Origin: Deltaproteobacteria bacterium
Lineage (GTDB): Bacteria > Desulfobacterota > Desulfobacteria > Desulfobacterales > SpSt-501
Reading direction: 5' to 3'
NCBI GenBank assembly: GCA_016219005.1
Contig: JACRCN010000026.1
Coordinates: 62,001 to 126,000, forward strand
DNA length: 64,000 bases
Positions 33,768 through 41,871 of the stretch are shown here, in pieces. The stretch's first letter is position 1. Each line of letters begins with the position of its first letter. The notes beneath the pieces are model-generated. The model had not been told where the DNA came from, searched no databases, and saw nothing but the letters and a program-made list of their open reading frames with translations. A program made the position numbers and the translations under genes.

Positions 33768-35233
33768 CTGTTTCCTCCTTTGATGATGGGATGGGGTTTA
33801 ATACCTTCCGGCGCGCTGATCGCACCGGTTCGTTGCTGGATCTTGCCTGCGCGGACGTCCTCGGCCGTTGCGATCCGATGGCGACCCTGGCCTGGATTCA
33901 GCGACAGTATGAATTCGGCCAGCCCTTGCAGTTGTTCGGGGGGCAGGTCGTACTTGGGCATGATGGACAGGCTGCTGACCTTCTGCGGGTTCTTGATGAA
34001 CTCCATCATCGCATCCACTGTGCGTTTCTTGGCGGCCATGTTGGCCAAATCCGGGCCTTCACGCCGTCCGCCTTGGTTGCTGATGTTATGGCAGTAAGCG
34101 CATTCGCGCTCCACATACACCTCAAGGCCCCGGAGCTCGACCGGCGTCAGCGCTCGATCCGGTATGGGCACGACCTGGCCGTACGGCTGCACCCCGGAAA
34201 ATGCGGTGACGGTCAGATAGACCACGGCTACAACGCCGCTGACGCCGCAAGCGGCGGCCAGGGGTCTGTCCGCGAGGCGCCGCAAAGGCCAGCGGCCGAG
34301 CCAGGGAACGGCAAAGAGCATCGCCACCCCGGCCAGAGGTATGGCCAGAGAACCTACCGCTTCCCAGCGGCCGGAAAAGTAGGTCAGCAGTTGAAAGAGC
34401 CACATGTAGTACCACTCGGGGCGCGGCAGGTAAGCCGGGTCCACCGTGCCGGCCATCTTTTCCAGCGGCACATGGCCTAAGGCCGACAGCCCCGCCAGGG
34501 CGGCGAGCACCAACGCAAAAGCCGTCGAGGCCCTGGCCAGGTGCTCCGGATAGAAGCGGTAAATCCGTCCGGAGGTGGAATCCGATTGGCTGTCCGCGGC
34601 CATTCCGTGAAGGCGCACCAAGTAGATGTGCACGGCTGCGGATGTTAGCATCAAAGTCGGTAGAATCAGCATGTGGGTGGCGTAAAAGCGCGACAGGGTC
34701 AGCCCCGACACGCGATCGCCACCCAGCAGGACGCGGGTGACCACATCCCCTATAATCGGGATGTCGCGTGGAACGTTGCTGGACACCACCGTGGCCCAAT
34801 ACGCCTTCTGGTCCCAGGGCAGCAGGTACCCGGTAAACCCCATCCCCAGCGTGAGCAGCAACAGCATCGTGCCCACGACCCAGGTCATCTCCCGAGGGGC
34901 TTTGAAACTTCCGGTGAAGAAGACGTGCAGCAGGTGGCAGGCCACCAGAAACACCATGGCCCCGGCGCCCCAGTGGTGGATGCCGCGCAGGAGCCAGCCT
35001 AACTGGACGTCTTCCATGATGTACTGGATCGAACGATAGGCCAGATCCGGGGACGGGGTGTAATACATGGCCAGAACCATCCCCGTAACGGCCTCGACTG
35101 CAAAGGTCAGCGCGCACAGGCTGCCCAGGGTCGCTGACCAGCCGACCCCCGAGGGGAGTTTTTTGTAGAGGAAGGGGCGCAGATAAGTCTCCCAGCCGAA
35201 ACGATGGGCGAGAAATGCCGTCAACTGTGACAT
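33764..35233 (-). CDS. Cytochrome b (b6 plus subunit IV type) fused to a C-terminal cytochrome c domain
   Basis: A 489-aa membrane protein. The N-terminal part is cytochrome b with four haem-b histidines (H86/H187 and H100/H202, with FYATHMLILP and ACHLLHVFF contexts). The quinol-oxidation motif PEWY is at 272-275 (LPRPEWYYMWLFQLLTYF). After the last helices (about 330-347), residues 360-450 form a monohaem cytochrome c: CAYCH at 378-382 and an axial Met in SIMPKYDL. It is the quinol/cytochrome c part of a bc-type complex. It starts one base after the SdhB-Rieske stop and overlaps the SAF gene, so the operon is coupled. No separate cytochrome c1 gene is present. Confidence 0.88.
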   Translation of the reverse strand: MSQLTAFLAHRFGWETYLRPFLYKKLPSGVGWSATLGSLCALTFAVEAVTGMVLAMYYTPSPDLAYRSIQYIMEDVQLGWLLRGIHHWGAGAMVFLVACHLLHVFFTGSFKAPREMTWVVGTMLLLLTLGMGFTGYLLPWDQKAYWATVVSSNVPRDIPIIGDVVTRVLLGGDRVSGLTLSRFYATHMLILPTLMLTSAAVHIYLVRLHGMAADSQSDSTSGRIYRFYPEHLARASTAFALVLAALAGLSALGHVPLEKMAGTVDPAYLPRPEWYYMWLFQLLTYFSGRWEAVGSLAIPLAGVAMLFAVPWLGRWPLRRLADRPLAAACGVSGVVAVVYLTVTAFSGVQPYGQVVPIPDRALTPVELRGLEVYVERECAYCHNISNQGGRREGPDLANMAAKKRTVDAMMEFIKNPQKVSSLSIMPKYDLPPEQLQGLAEFILSLNPGQGRHRIATAEDVRAGKIQQRTGAISAPEGIKPHPIIKGGNR

Positions 35234-35234
35234 G

Positions 35235-36566
35235 TCAAACCACCTCCACCATCAGGCATCCGTTCTCCACCTTGAACCGGTAGGTATCCAGGGGCCGGGG
35301 GGGCGGCCCGGCGATGACCCGACCCTCGTGGTCGAATTGCCCGCCGTGGCAGGCGCAGACGTAGATGTTTTTGCCCGCGTCCCAGCGGACGGTGCAGCCC
35401 AGGTGGGTGCAGGTGGTGTTGAAGACAACCATGTTGTTGACATCGGCCCGTCGGCAGATCATCACCGGCTTGACCACCGTCTCCTTGTGGAAGCCGCTGG
35501 TCACCTCGTAACGCATGGTCACGGTTGAAACCTGGGCGGGCGCCAGGTCGTCCATGGGGCTGATGGGGATCCAGCGTCCTGGGGTCTTGGTCAGGGTGGG
35601 CCCAACCGCCGCCGTCGCCAGCAGTCCACCCACGCCCAGGGCGCTGGCCGCGCCGATCCCCATGATGACCCGCCTGAAAAACTGGCGCCGGGATGGATCG
35701 TCCGGCAATCCGCCGGCGGCAGCCACGGAGCAGGCCCCGGCGACGCAACCTGCGTGCTGCAAGACCGGCTCGAACGGGACTACCGCCACGGGCGGCGCCG
35801 GTTCTTCGGTCGCATTCGTCATTCCAGCCGGGCGGCTCAACTCGCCCAGGTGCTTGAGGGCCAGGCGCTGGATGTATTTGATAGCCCGAGTGGGGCTCAG
35901 CTCCTTGGGGCAGACTTCGGTGCAATTAAACTCGGTGCGGCAGTTGTAGCAGGACTGCAACACTGCCCGCAGGCGCTCCGCATTGCGGCCTTCGCGGCTG
36001 TCGGCCAGCAGCGTGAAGGCGCGGTTAAGCGCCGCCGGGCCGGCATAACCGTCGTGGTAGTTCACCATGGAGCAGCTCGACACGCAGCAGCCGCACTGGA
36101 TGCACTCGGTGGCCAGACCGATGTCCTGCCGCTCCCGTGCATCGGGGGGAATAACGGCTGGCTCGGGTTCGATGGTCCGGGGGCTGAAAAAGGGCATGGC
36201 GTCTTCGTATTTCTTGAAGAACGGCGTCATGTCCACCACAAGATCCTTCACCACCGGGAAGTGATTCAGAGGCCGAAGGGTGATATCCCTGTCGGGCGGA
36301 AGATCGCAGACATTGGTCTTGCAGGCCAGCCCCTCGCGGCCGTTGATCACCATGCCGCAAGAGCCGCACATGTTCACCCGGCAGGCGTACCGGAAGGCCA
36401 CGCTGGGGTCCTGCTCGCGCTGGATCCGAATGAGAATGTCGAGCATGGTGGTGCTGTTCGGGTGCGCAACATCCATCTCAAAGCGGTCATAGTGACCGTC
36501 GCCGCCGCGGGTCGGGTCGTAGCGAAAGACTTGGATAACTCTTCGTTGGTGGGCTGAGGTTGCCAT
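35235..36566 (-). CDS. Fusion of succinate dehydrogenase iron-sulfur subunit (SdhB) and Rieske protein
   Basis: One uninterrupted 443-aa frame. Residues 1-240 are SdhB: [2Fe-2S] cysteines C62, C67, C70 and C82 (ACRVNMCGSC...C), 4Fe-4S CIQCGCCVSSC (155-165), and the third cluster with C209, C215 and C219 in a NCTEVCPKELSPTRAI context. After a Pro/Ala linker, SRRQFF (292-297) plus a hydrophobic helix (about 298-324) form an internal Tat-type signal anchor. The C-terminus is a Rieske domain: CTHLGC (386-391) and CACHGGQFD (404-412). The expected topology has SdhB in the cytoplasm and Rieske outside. ATG 36566 has GGAG upstream; GTG 36578 is the alternative. An internal ATG at 35822 lacks a good ribosome-binding site. 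Confidence 0.88.
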   Translation of the reverse strand: MATSAHQRRVIQVFRYDPTRGGDGHYDRFEMDVAHPNSTTMLDILIRIQREQDPSVAFRYACRVNMCGSCGMVINGREGLACKTNVCDLPPDRDITLRPLNHFPVVKDLVVDMTPFFKKYEDAMPFFSPRTIEPEPAVIPPDARERQDIGLATECIQCGCCVSSCSMVNYHDGYAGPAALNRAFTLLADSREGRNAERLRAVLQSCYNCRTEFNCTEVCPKELSPTRAIKYIQRLALKHLGELSRPAGMTNATEEPAPPVAVVPFEPVLQHAGCVAGACSVAAAGGLPDDPSRRQFFRRVIMGIGAASALGVGGLLATAAVGPTLTKTPGRWIPISPMDDLAPAQVSTVTMRYEVTSGFHKETVVKPVMICRRADVNNMVVFNTTCTHLGCTVRWDAGKNIYVCACHGGQFDHEGRVIAGPPPRPLDTYRFKVENGCLMVEVV

Positions 36567-36581
36567 ATGCCGCTCCACAAA

Positions 36582-36923
36582 TCAGTAGATGCCGGTCCAG
36601 ATGATCGCCACCATCACAACGCCCAGGACCGCCAGGCCTGCGATAAGCGCCTTCTGGTACTTGACGTTGACCAGGTTGAAGTCCAACAGGATTACCCGCA
36701 GACCCAGCACGGCGTGGAAGATGACCACCGTCAACAGCAGGAACTGGACCAGGGGTTTGTAGGTCAGGGTGATGTGCAGCCCGAGCAAAAATACGATAGC
36801 AATGGCCGAGATTCGCTGCCAGATCCACGCCCACATGCCGACCGGTGTGCTTTGCCGCCGATTTGGGTCGAGTTCGCCCCACTGCAGTGCTGGGCGATAG
36901 TGCAAGTTTACTTCATGTGCCAT
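36582..36923 (-). CDS. sdhC: Succinate dehydrogenase membrane-anchor subunit
   Basis: A 113-aa protein with three hydrophobic helices (about 33-50, 57-75 and 91-110). The patterns WIWQRISAIAIVFLLGLHI and IFHAVLGLRVILLDF are the anchor signatures: Gln-Arg-x-Ser on the first helix and His-x-x-x-Gly-x-Arg-x-x-x-x-Asp on the second, with His residues that could bind haem b. Only one small anchor gene is present instead of the usual sdhC/sdhD pair. AGGAGG precedes the ATG. It sits between sdhA and the SdhB-Rieske gene. Confidence 0.8.
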   Translation of the reverse strand: MAHEVNLHYRPALQWGELDPNRRQSTPVGMWAWIWQRISAIAIVFLLGLHITLTYKPLVQFLLLTVVIFHAVLGLRVILLDFNLVNVKYQKALIAGLAVLGVVMVAIIWTGIY

Positions 36924-36975
36924 CGGATGCCTCCTGGTTGTGCCCCGGCCTGCGGGCCGGGAACGGCAATCGGAT

Positions 36976-38724
36976 CTATTTGTTCACCTTGGGGGGCCTC
37001 TTGGAGTATTGCTGGCACTCCGCGAGGCTCTTGTGGACAAAGGCTACCGGCTGCCGCACTATCGCCGGCCGGCCGTCGGCGCCGCGCGTCAGCGTCACGT
37101 TGAACAGATACTGTTCGTCGTTTTGCTCGGGATAATCGATGCGGAAGTGGGCTCCGCGCTGCTCCTTGCGCTCCTGGGCCGAGGTGGCCACCATGCGCGA
37201 CACATCGATCATATTGAGCAAGTCGATGTAGGTCTGCCAGGGCATGTTGTAGGCGGCATGCCCCTCAACGGACACCGTTTCGCACGCCTCGGCGATAGCC
37301 TCGAACTCCGCGATAGCCTCGGATAGATCCTGCTCCCGGCGCGTCACTCCAACCTTGTTCCAGTTGGTCTCGCGGATCTGATCGCGCAGCACGAAGACGC
37401 GTTCGCCCGAAGAGCGTTCCAGCGGCCGCTCGTAGCGTGCGCACAGTTCTGCCACGCGGGCGGCATCCGGATGGGGCACCGCACCCCGCTCCGCTGTCAA
37501 GAACCGGGCTATGGACTTGCCCGCCTGGCGGCCGAAGACGCACGAGTCACAAACGCCGTTGCCGCCCAGGCGGTTGGCGCCGTGCACGCCCCCGGCGTCC
37601 TCGCCGGCGACAAAAAGCCGCTCCAAAGTCGTGTGGCAGTCCTTGTCGATTTGAGCCCCGCCCATGACGTAGTGGGCCGTAGGCGAGACAGGCACCTTAC
37701 CTCGCGCCAGGTCATATTTGAACTGCCGGCAGCGGGCTGCCATGCCGGGAAAATTCTTCTCGACGAACTCCGGCCCCAGGTGGGCGGCCACAATATGGAC
37801 CCCACCCTCGGCACAGGCCCGACCGGCCTGCATTTCCAGGTAGGATGAACGGCTCATAACGTCGCGGGTGGTGCGCTCCATTCGCGCCGGATCGTAGTTC
37901 GCCATGAATCGCTCGCCATTGCCGTTGAGCATGTAAGCACCGCAGCCGCGCAGCCCTTCTTCCAGAAGTGCGCCTGCCACGACGCTGCCCGGAATGATCA
38001 TGCCGGTGGGGTGAAACTGAACCATTTCCATGTCCCGCATGCGCACCCCGCTCCGGTAGAGCATGCCCAGGCCATCGACCGATTTTTCAGGGCCCGGAGC
38101 GTGAAAGCGGTACTGGGTCGGCCCGCCGCCGGTAGCCACCAAGGTGGCGCGAGCCTGCACCTGCACAAAGGCGCCGTTGCGCATGTTCAGCAGCAGGGCG
38201 CCTACCACCTGGCGGCCCTGCGCATCGGTGAGCAAGTCCAGTGCCCGGTGTTCTTCGAGTACCGGAATGCGGCGCTTCATGATCTGTTCGGTGGTACGAC
38301 TTATGATTTCAATGCCCGTCAGGTCACCCTTGTGAACGGTTCGGTCGAAGGACTGGCCGGCAAAGGCTTTTTGATGGATGGTGCCGTTGGGATTGCGGTC
38401 GAAGAAGCATCCATAGAGGGTTTCCATCTCTTTGATAGTCGGGGTGGCCTGCTCGACCAGCGTCTTGGCCAGATCCTGATCGTTGATGTACTGACCGCCC
38501 TTAAGAGTATCCATCAGGTGCATCTCGTGACTGTCGTCATCGTTGAGCACCGCGTTGAACCCGCCTTGGACCATCCGGGTACATCCGCCCTTGCCCTTGA
38601 GCGCCTTACAAACAATGAGGATTTTCAAAGACGGGTCGGCGTCGAACGCGTTCAGGGCGGCCAATTGACCAGCGCCCCCCATCCCGATAATCAGCACATC
38701 CGCATGTATCTTCTCGATGGTCAT
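36976..38724 (-). CDS. sdhA: Succinate dehydrogenase / fumarate reductase flavoprotein subunit
   Basis: A 582-aa flavoprotein: FAD-binding IIGMGGAGQLAALNA, substrate motifs HPTGMIIPGSVVAGALLEEGLRG, NGERFMANYDP, AHYVMGGAQID and GVHGANRLGGNGVCD. The residue that normally carries covalent FAD (His of SHTxxAQGG) is replaced: the sequence reads GCTRMVQGG, with Cys48 at that place. FAD may therefore be bound non-covalently, as in aspartate oxidase. I chose ATG 38724 (AGGA upstream); the longer frame runs into the promoter. It is the first gene of the Sdh-Rieske-cytochrome b operon, under a sigma-54 promoter. Confidence 0.9.
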   Translation of the reverse strand: MTIEKIHADVLIIGMGGAGQLAALNAFDADPSLKILIVCKALKGKGGCTRMVQGGFNAVLNDDDSHEMHLMDTLKGGQYINDQDLAKTLVEQATPTIKEMETLYGCFFDRNPNGTIHQKAFAGQSFDRTVHKGDLTGIEIISRTTEQIMKRRIPVLEEHRALDLLTDAQGRQVVGALLLNMRNGAFVQVQARATLVATGGGPTQYRFHAPGPEKSVDGLGMLYRSGVRMRDMEMVQFHPTGMIIPGSVVAGALLEEGLRGCGAYMLNGNGERFMANYDPARMERTTRDVMSRSSYLEMQAGRACAEGGVHIVAAHLGPEFVEKNFPGMAARCRQFKYDLARGKVPVSPTAHYVMGGAQIDKDCHTTLERLFVAGEDAGGVHGANRLGGNGVCDSCVFGRQAGKSIARFLTAERGAVPHPDAARVAELCARYERPLERSSGERVFVLRDQIRETNWNKVGVTRREQDLSEAIAEFEAIAEACETVSVEGHAAYNMPWQTYIDLLNMIDVSRMVATSAQERKEQRGAHFRIDYPEQNDEQYLFNVTLTRGADGRPAIVRQPVAFVHKSLAECQQYSKRPPKVNK

Positions 38725-38840
38725 GTCATCATCCTGCAAGGAAGCCCGGCCCAGGAGGTGGATGCTCGGATTCGCATGAAAGGGCCTACATTTAGTCGTC
38801 GCGGGCCGAAGCTGCACCGGCCGTCTTTTGCATAATTCAT

Positions 38841-38860
38841 AGTGCAACGCCGATGCCAAA
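38841..38860 (-). promoter_or_regulatory. Sigma-54 promoter of the sdh-bc operon
   Basis: Minus-strand TTTGGCATCGGCGTTGCACT matches YTGGCAC-N5-TTGCW with one difference (T for C after GGCA). GG and GC are correctly spaced. The start is predicted near 38832, giving a leader of about 108 nt before sdhA. Confidence 0.75.
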
Positions 38861-38873
38861 GTAATCGGATTAC
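38861..38873. promoter_or_regulatory. Palindrome GTAATCGGATTAC beside the -24 element
   Basis: A perfect 6-1-6 palindrome directly upstream of the sigma-54 promoter. It is too close for a typical enhancer site, so it could bind a repressor or a second regulator. Confidence 0.4.
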
Positions 38874-38950
38874 ATGCCGTCAATCATATCCACAGGTTAC
38901 ATAGAGAGAGGCAGCGCTGAACCCAAACCATTGAACCCAATTTTCGTATG

Positions 38951-38970
38951 CAAACCCAAAATTAGGTTTG
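38951..38970. promoter_or_regulatory. Inverted repeat CAAACC-N8-GGTTTG, possible activator site
   Basis: A perfect 6-bp inverted repeat about 90 bp upstream of the sdh -24 element and overlapping the -35 of the regulator promoter. The position suits both enhancer binding for sdh and autorepression of the activator. Confidence 0.45.
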
Positions 38971-38995
38971 ACACCTTGATGTTCCGGGCTATACT
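38968..38995 (+). promoter_or_regulatory. Sigma-70 promoter of the sigma-54 activator gene
   Basis: TTGACA (38968-38973), 16 bp, TATACT (38990-38995); the predicted start is near 39002, 86 bases before the gene. The close match to consensus suggests steady expression. Confidence 0.65.
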
Positions 38996-39087
38996 GCGGC
39001 CACAAACACCCATGCCGACGGGCGTTGCGGAGTCCATGAGAGGGACGAAGGACGGCGGAATGGGACCAAAGGGAGGATTGTGGCGAC

Positions 39088-40638
39088 ATGATGAACACGA
39101 AAAAATGGAATGCCGCTATACGATATGAATTCCTTCTGACGATCACAAACGCCGTGGTCACCCAAACCGACCGGGAAGCCCTTTTTTCTTCTCTCGCCAG
39201 CGAGATGAAAAAATACATCGAATACGACAGGTTGAGCATTTACATCCTGGATCAGGAGGCCAAGGCGATCAGCTACTTCGCCAAGGCCGACGGTGTTGTC
39301 CCCGAAGGCATGGGCAATCCTTCGGGTCGCCCCTTGGATAAGGCATCCATCGCCCAACTGGTCATCGACACCGGGAATCCGGTCATCATAGGCGACCTGG
39401 ACAGATATACGCGGTTCTCAACGGTTCCGGACATGCGAAAGGCCGGGCTGGTATCCACCATGGCCTTTCCGCTCATCACCCGCAACAGGGTGTTGGGAAC
39501 CATGCACATCTCATTCAAGCGCAAGCCTCGGGATTTCGCCGATCTCTCGACCGTACTCAACGACCTTTCCAAACAGGTGGCCATTGCCGTGGACAACATG
39601 CTGGCCCACACCCAGTTGCGCAACCTCAATGAAAATCTGGAGGTTCAGAAGCGCTACCTGCAGGCTCAGGCCAAATTGGAGCACACAAAGGATGTCTTCG
39701 TATTCACCTCCGAAAAGATGCGCCGAATCATGGAGCAGGCATCTATGGTGGCCCAATCCGACGCCTCGGTGATGATATCCGGAGAAACCGGAACCGGAAA
39801 GGATCTGCTCGCCCATCATATCCATGACACCAGCCCATTTGGCGATAACCTGTTTGTCAAGGTCAACTGCCCGGCCTTGGCGTCCGGCCTGTTCGAGAGC
39901 GAGCTTTTCGGGCATGAAAAAGGCGCATTCACGGGGGCATACACGCGCAGGATCGGCCGGTTCGAGATGGCCAATGGCGGCAGCGTGTTTCTGGACGAGA
40001 TCGGCGAGCTCCCTCTGTCGCTCCAGGCCAAACTCCTCCAGGTCTTGCAGGACGGCACCTTCGAGCGGGTGGGTGGCTCCAAATCTCTGAAGGCCGAGTT
40101 CAGGGTCATCGCCGCTACGAATCAAGACCTGCAGGAGGCGATGAATGCAGGACGCTTCCGAAGGGATTTGTACTACCGCCTGGCAGCAATGACCCTTCAT
40201 CTGCCCCCGCTGCGTGAACGTGCAGACGACATTGCCTTTCTCATTAAAAAATTCAGCACCTTCGAGGCTGCCAACGCGAGCCAGCCGGCCCCCATATTCA
40301 GCCCGTCGGCCATAGACGTTCTCTGTCGATACCCATGGCCGGGCAACGTGCGGGAGTTTAAGAGCTTCGTCAAGAAAATGTTCGTCTTGATGCCGGGGAA
40401 GGAGCTGACGGCTTCGGAAATCTCGATGTTTCTGGGTGAGTGCAGCGCCACGGGATGCGGGGAACTGACTGCACTGCTTGATCGCGAGAAGAAGATCATC
40501 GAAGAGACGCTGATGGTTTGCAGGGGGGTCGTCGGCGGGTCGCAGGGAGCTGCCAAGAAGCTGGGTTTGCCCACCTCAACCCTTCAATATCGATTGAAGA
40601 AGTTCAAGATCGACCCTAAGGATCCCAGACATGGATAA
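39088..40638 (+). CDS. GAF-domain sigma-54-dependent transcriptional activator
   Basis: A 516-aa regulator. A GAF sensor domain spans about residues 20-165, then a short coiled coil. The AAA+ domain has Walker A GETGTGKD, the sigma-54-contacting loop KGAFTGA, Walker B GGSVFLDEIGE, FRRDLYYRL and the arginine-finger region. A Fis-type HTH lies at the end (GAAKKLGLPTSTLQYRLKKFKI). It is divergent from the sdh-bc operon, and two -24/-12 promoters read into that cluster, so it is the likely activator. The GAF ligand is probably a substrate of the pathway. GGGAGG precedes ATG 39088. Confidence 0.92.
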   Translation: MMNTKKWNAAIRYEFLLTITNAVVTQTDREALFSSLASEMKKYIEYDRLSIYILDQEAKAISYFAKADGVVPEGMGNPSGRPLDKASIAQLVIDTGNPVIIGDLDRYTRFSTVPDMRKAGLVSTMAFPLITRNRVLGTMHISFKRKPRDFADLSTVLNDLSKQVAIAVDNMLAHTQLRNLNENLEVQKRYLQAQAKLEHTKDVFVFTSEKMRRIMEQASMVAQSDASVMISGETGTGKDLLAHHIHDTSPFGDNLFVKVNCPALASGLFESELFGHEKGAFTGAYTRRIGRFEMANGGSVFLDEIGELPLSLQAKLLQVLQDGTFERVGGSKSLKAEFRVIAATNQDLQEAMNAGRFRRDLYYRLAAMTLHLPPLRERADDIAFLIKKFSTFEAANASQPAPIFSPSAIDVLCRYPWPGNVREFKSFVKKMFVLMPGKELTASEISMFLGECSATGCGELTALLDREKKIIEETLMVCRGVVGGSQGAAKKLGLPTSTLQYRLKKFKIDPKDPRHG

Positions 40639-41046
40639 GATCTATCGCATGGCCTTTGTCAGCAGCCCTGCAAGAATCGAGCTCCAGGAAAAGCGACTGC
40701 AGAAAAAATGCGGCAAGATGCGGTAAGGCGGAAATCAGGGGCTCATACCCCGAAGGTCATGCGTTGAATCATTCCAAAATGGAATCGTACTTCGACTAGA
40801 CTCCACCTTGCCGGATGCTGCTTCGCGTTCTGAATTTCCATTTGACTCGAGTTCGTCTCTATATTAAATACGTCTGTATTCCAATGAAATACGCAAGCGG
40901 CCATTTTTTGCCACCCCCGTTTCTGCTTTTGTTGGCATAAGAGTACGTGAAGGCTAAAAAGCGGGTGGTATTGGAATCTGACATGCTAAATCTACAGTGG
41001 GCCGCCACGCTTTGATTCAACCTCAACATGGGTCGCTGAGGCCGCC
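40639..41046. other. Intergenic region before the IclR gene
   Basis: No gene is supported. Near 40737-40770 a piece resembles a tRNA-Met anticodon arm (GGGGCTCATACCCCGAAGGTCA) without the rest of a cloverleaf. A palindrome lies at 40771-40785, and several GGAAT/ATTCC blocks follow. Confidence 0.5.
40771..40785. promoter_or_regulatory. Palindrome ATTCCA-N3-TGGAAT, possible IclR operator
   Basis: A perfect 6-3-6 inverted repeat upstream of the IclR-family gene. IclR-type regulators often bind short palindromes near their own promoter. Distance to the gene (about 260 bp) weakens the call. Confidence 0.3.
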
Positions 41047-41823
41047 GTGGAAAAAAAAACCAAGTATTATCAGATCGGCTCTCTCAAAAAAGGGATCAGA
41101 ATTATCGACCTCCTTTCCAAACGCGGGACCCTGTCCCTGTCCGAGGTTTCCGGTGAATTGAAACTGGATCGAAGCGTGTGCCATCGCTATCTGCTGACGC
41201 TGCGCGATTTAGGCCTTGTGTCCCAACCCGGCGGATCCGGTTACCGCTTGACCATGGCGCTCTTTGAGATGTCCATGCGCATGATCAACCAATTGGAAAT
41301 CAAGAAGATCGTAAGGCCCTTCATGGAGGACATGTCCCTGCAATACAGGGAAACCGTGAACCTCGGAATAAAAGACGGGGATCAGGTGGTATATTTGGAT
41401 AAGAGCGAGAGCACCCAACTACTTCGCGCCGAGTTGGCCGTCGGAGCACGCATCCCCATTTATTGCACGGCCTTGGGCAAGGCCATCTTGGCCTTTCGGC
41501 CGGAAAACGAACAAGTCGCTTTTTGTTCCGGGAGTGGGTTCACGGCCCATACACCTCGAACCATTACCTCTCCCAAAACCCTCGCCCGGGAACTGACTGC
41601 CATTCGCAAGAGAGGCTTTGCCGTCGACGATGAAGAACATTTTTTAGGGCTGCGTTGCGTGGCGGCACCTCTCGTGGATTACTCGGGGTTTCCCAACTAT
41701 TCGCTGAGTGTCGCCGGCCCCAGTTCACGTTTGTCGACCAAACGAATGATGGAGATCGGATCCAACTTAAAAAACGTCTGCGAAAGAATCTCAAAGATAC
41801 TCGGTGAAATCCGCACCGGATGA
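41047..41823 (+). CDS. IclR-family transcriptional regulator
   Basis: A 258-aa regulator. The winged HTH (YQIGSLKKGIRIIDLLSKRGTLSLSEVSGELKLDRSVCHRYLLTL, written here only as its boundaries: residues about 6-60) is followed by the IclR effector domain, with VNLGIKDGDQVVYLDKSES, IYCTALGKAILAF, RGFAVDDEEHFLGLRCVAAPL and NYSLSVAGPSSRL. The start is GTG 41047. It heads the plus-strand panB-larA-panB-MFS set and probably controls it in response to a carboxylic acid ligand. Family certain; ligand unknown. Confidence 0.9.
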   Translation: MEKKTKYYQIGSLKKGIRIIDLLSKRGTLSLSEVSGELKLDRSVCHRYLLTLRDLGLVSQPGGSGYRLTMALFEMSMRMINQLEIKKIVRPFMEDMSLQYRETVNLGIKDGDQVVYLDKSESTQLLRAELAVGARIPIYCTALGKAILAFRPENEQVAFCSGSGFTAHTPRTITSPKTLARELTAIRKRGFAVDDEEHFLGLRCVAAPLVDYSGFPNYSLSVAGPSSRLSTKRMMEIGSNLKNVCERISKILGEIRTG

Positions 41824-41871
41824 TTCTGCGGTCCCTGTTTTTTTAACCCCATATAATTCAAGGAGAACAGC

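Larger units (their letters stand above)
38725..39087. other. Divergent control region between sdhA and the sigma-54 activator
   Basis: It contains the sigma-54 promoter for sdhA, two palindromes that may be activator sites, GAACCCAA direct repeats near 38918-38939 and a sigma-70 promoter for the regulator. It has no gene. Confidence 0.7.

Noticed and set aside
35235-36566. Separate sdhB and Rieske genes with a missed stop
   Set aside because: The frame is continuous, and the only internal ATG (35822) lacks a ribosome-binding site; fusion is the direct reading, with assembly error noted as a check.
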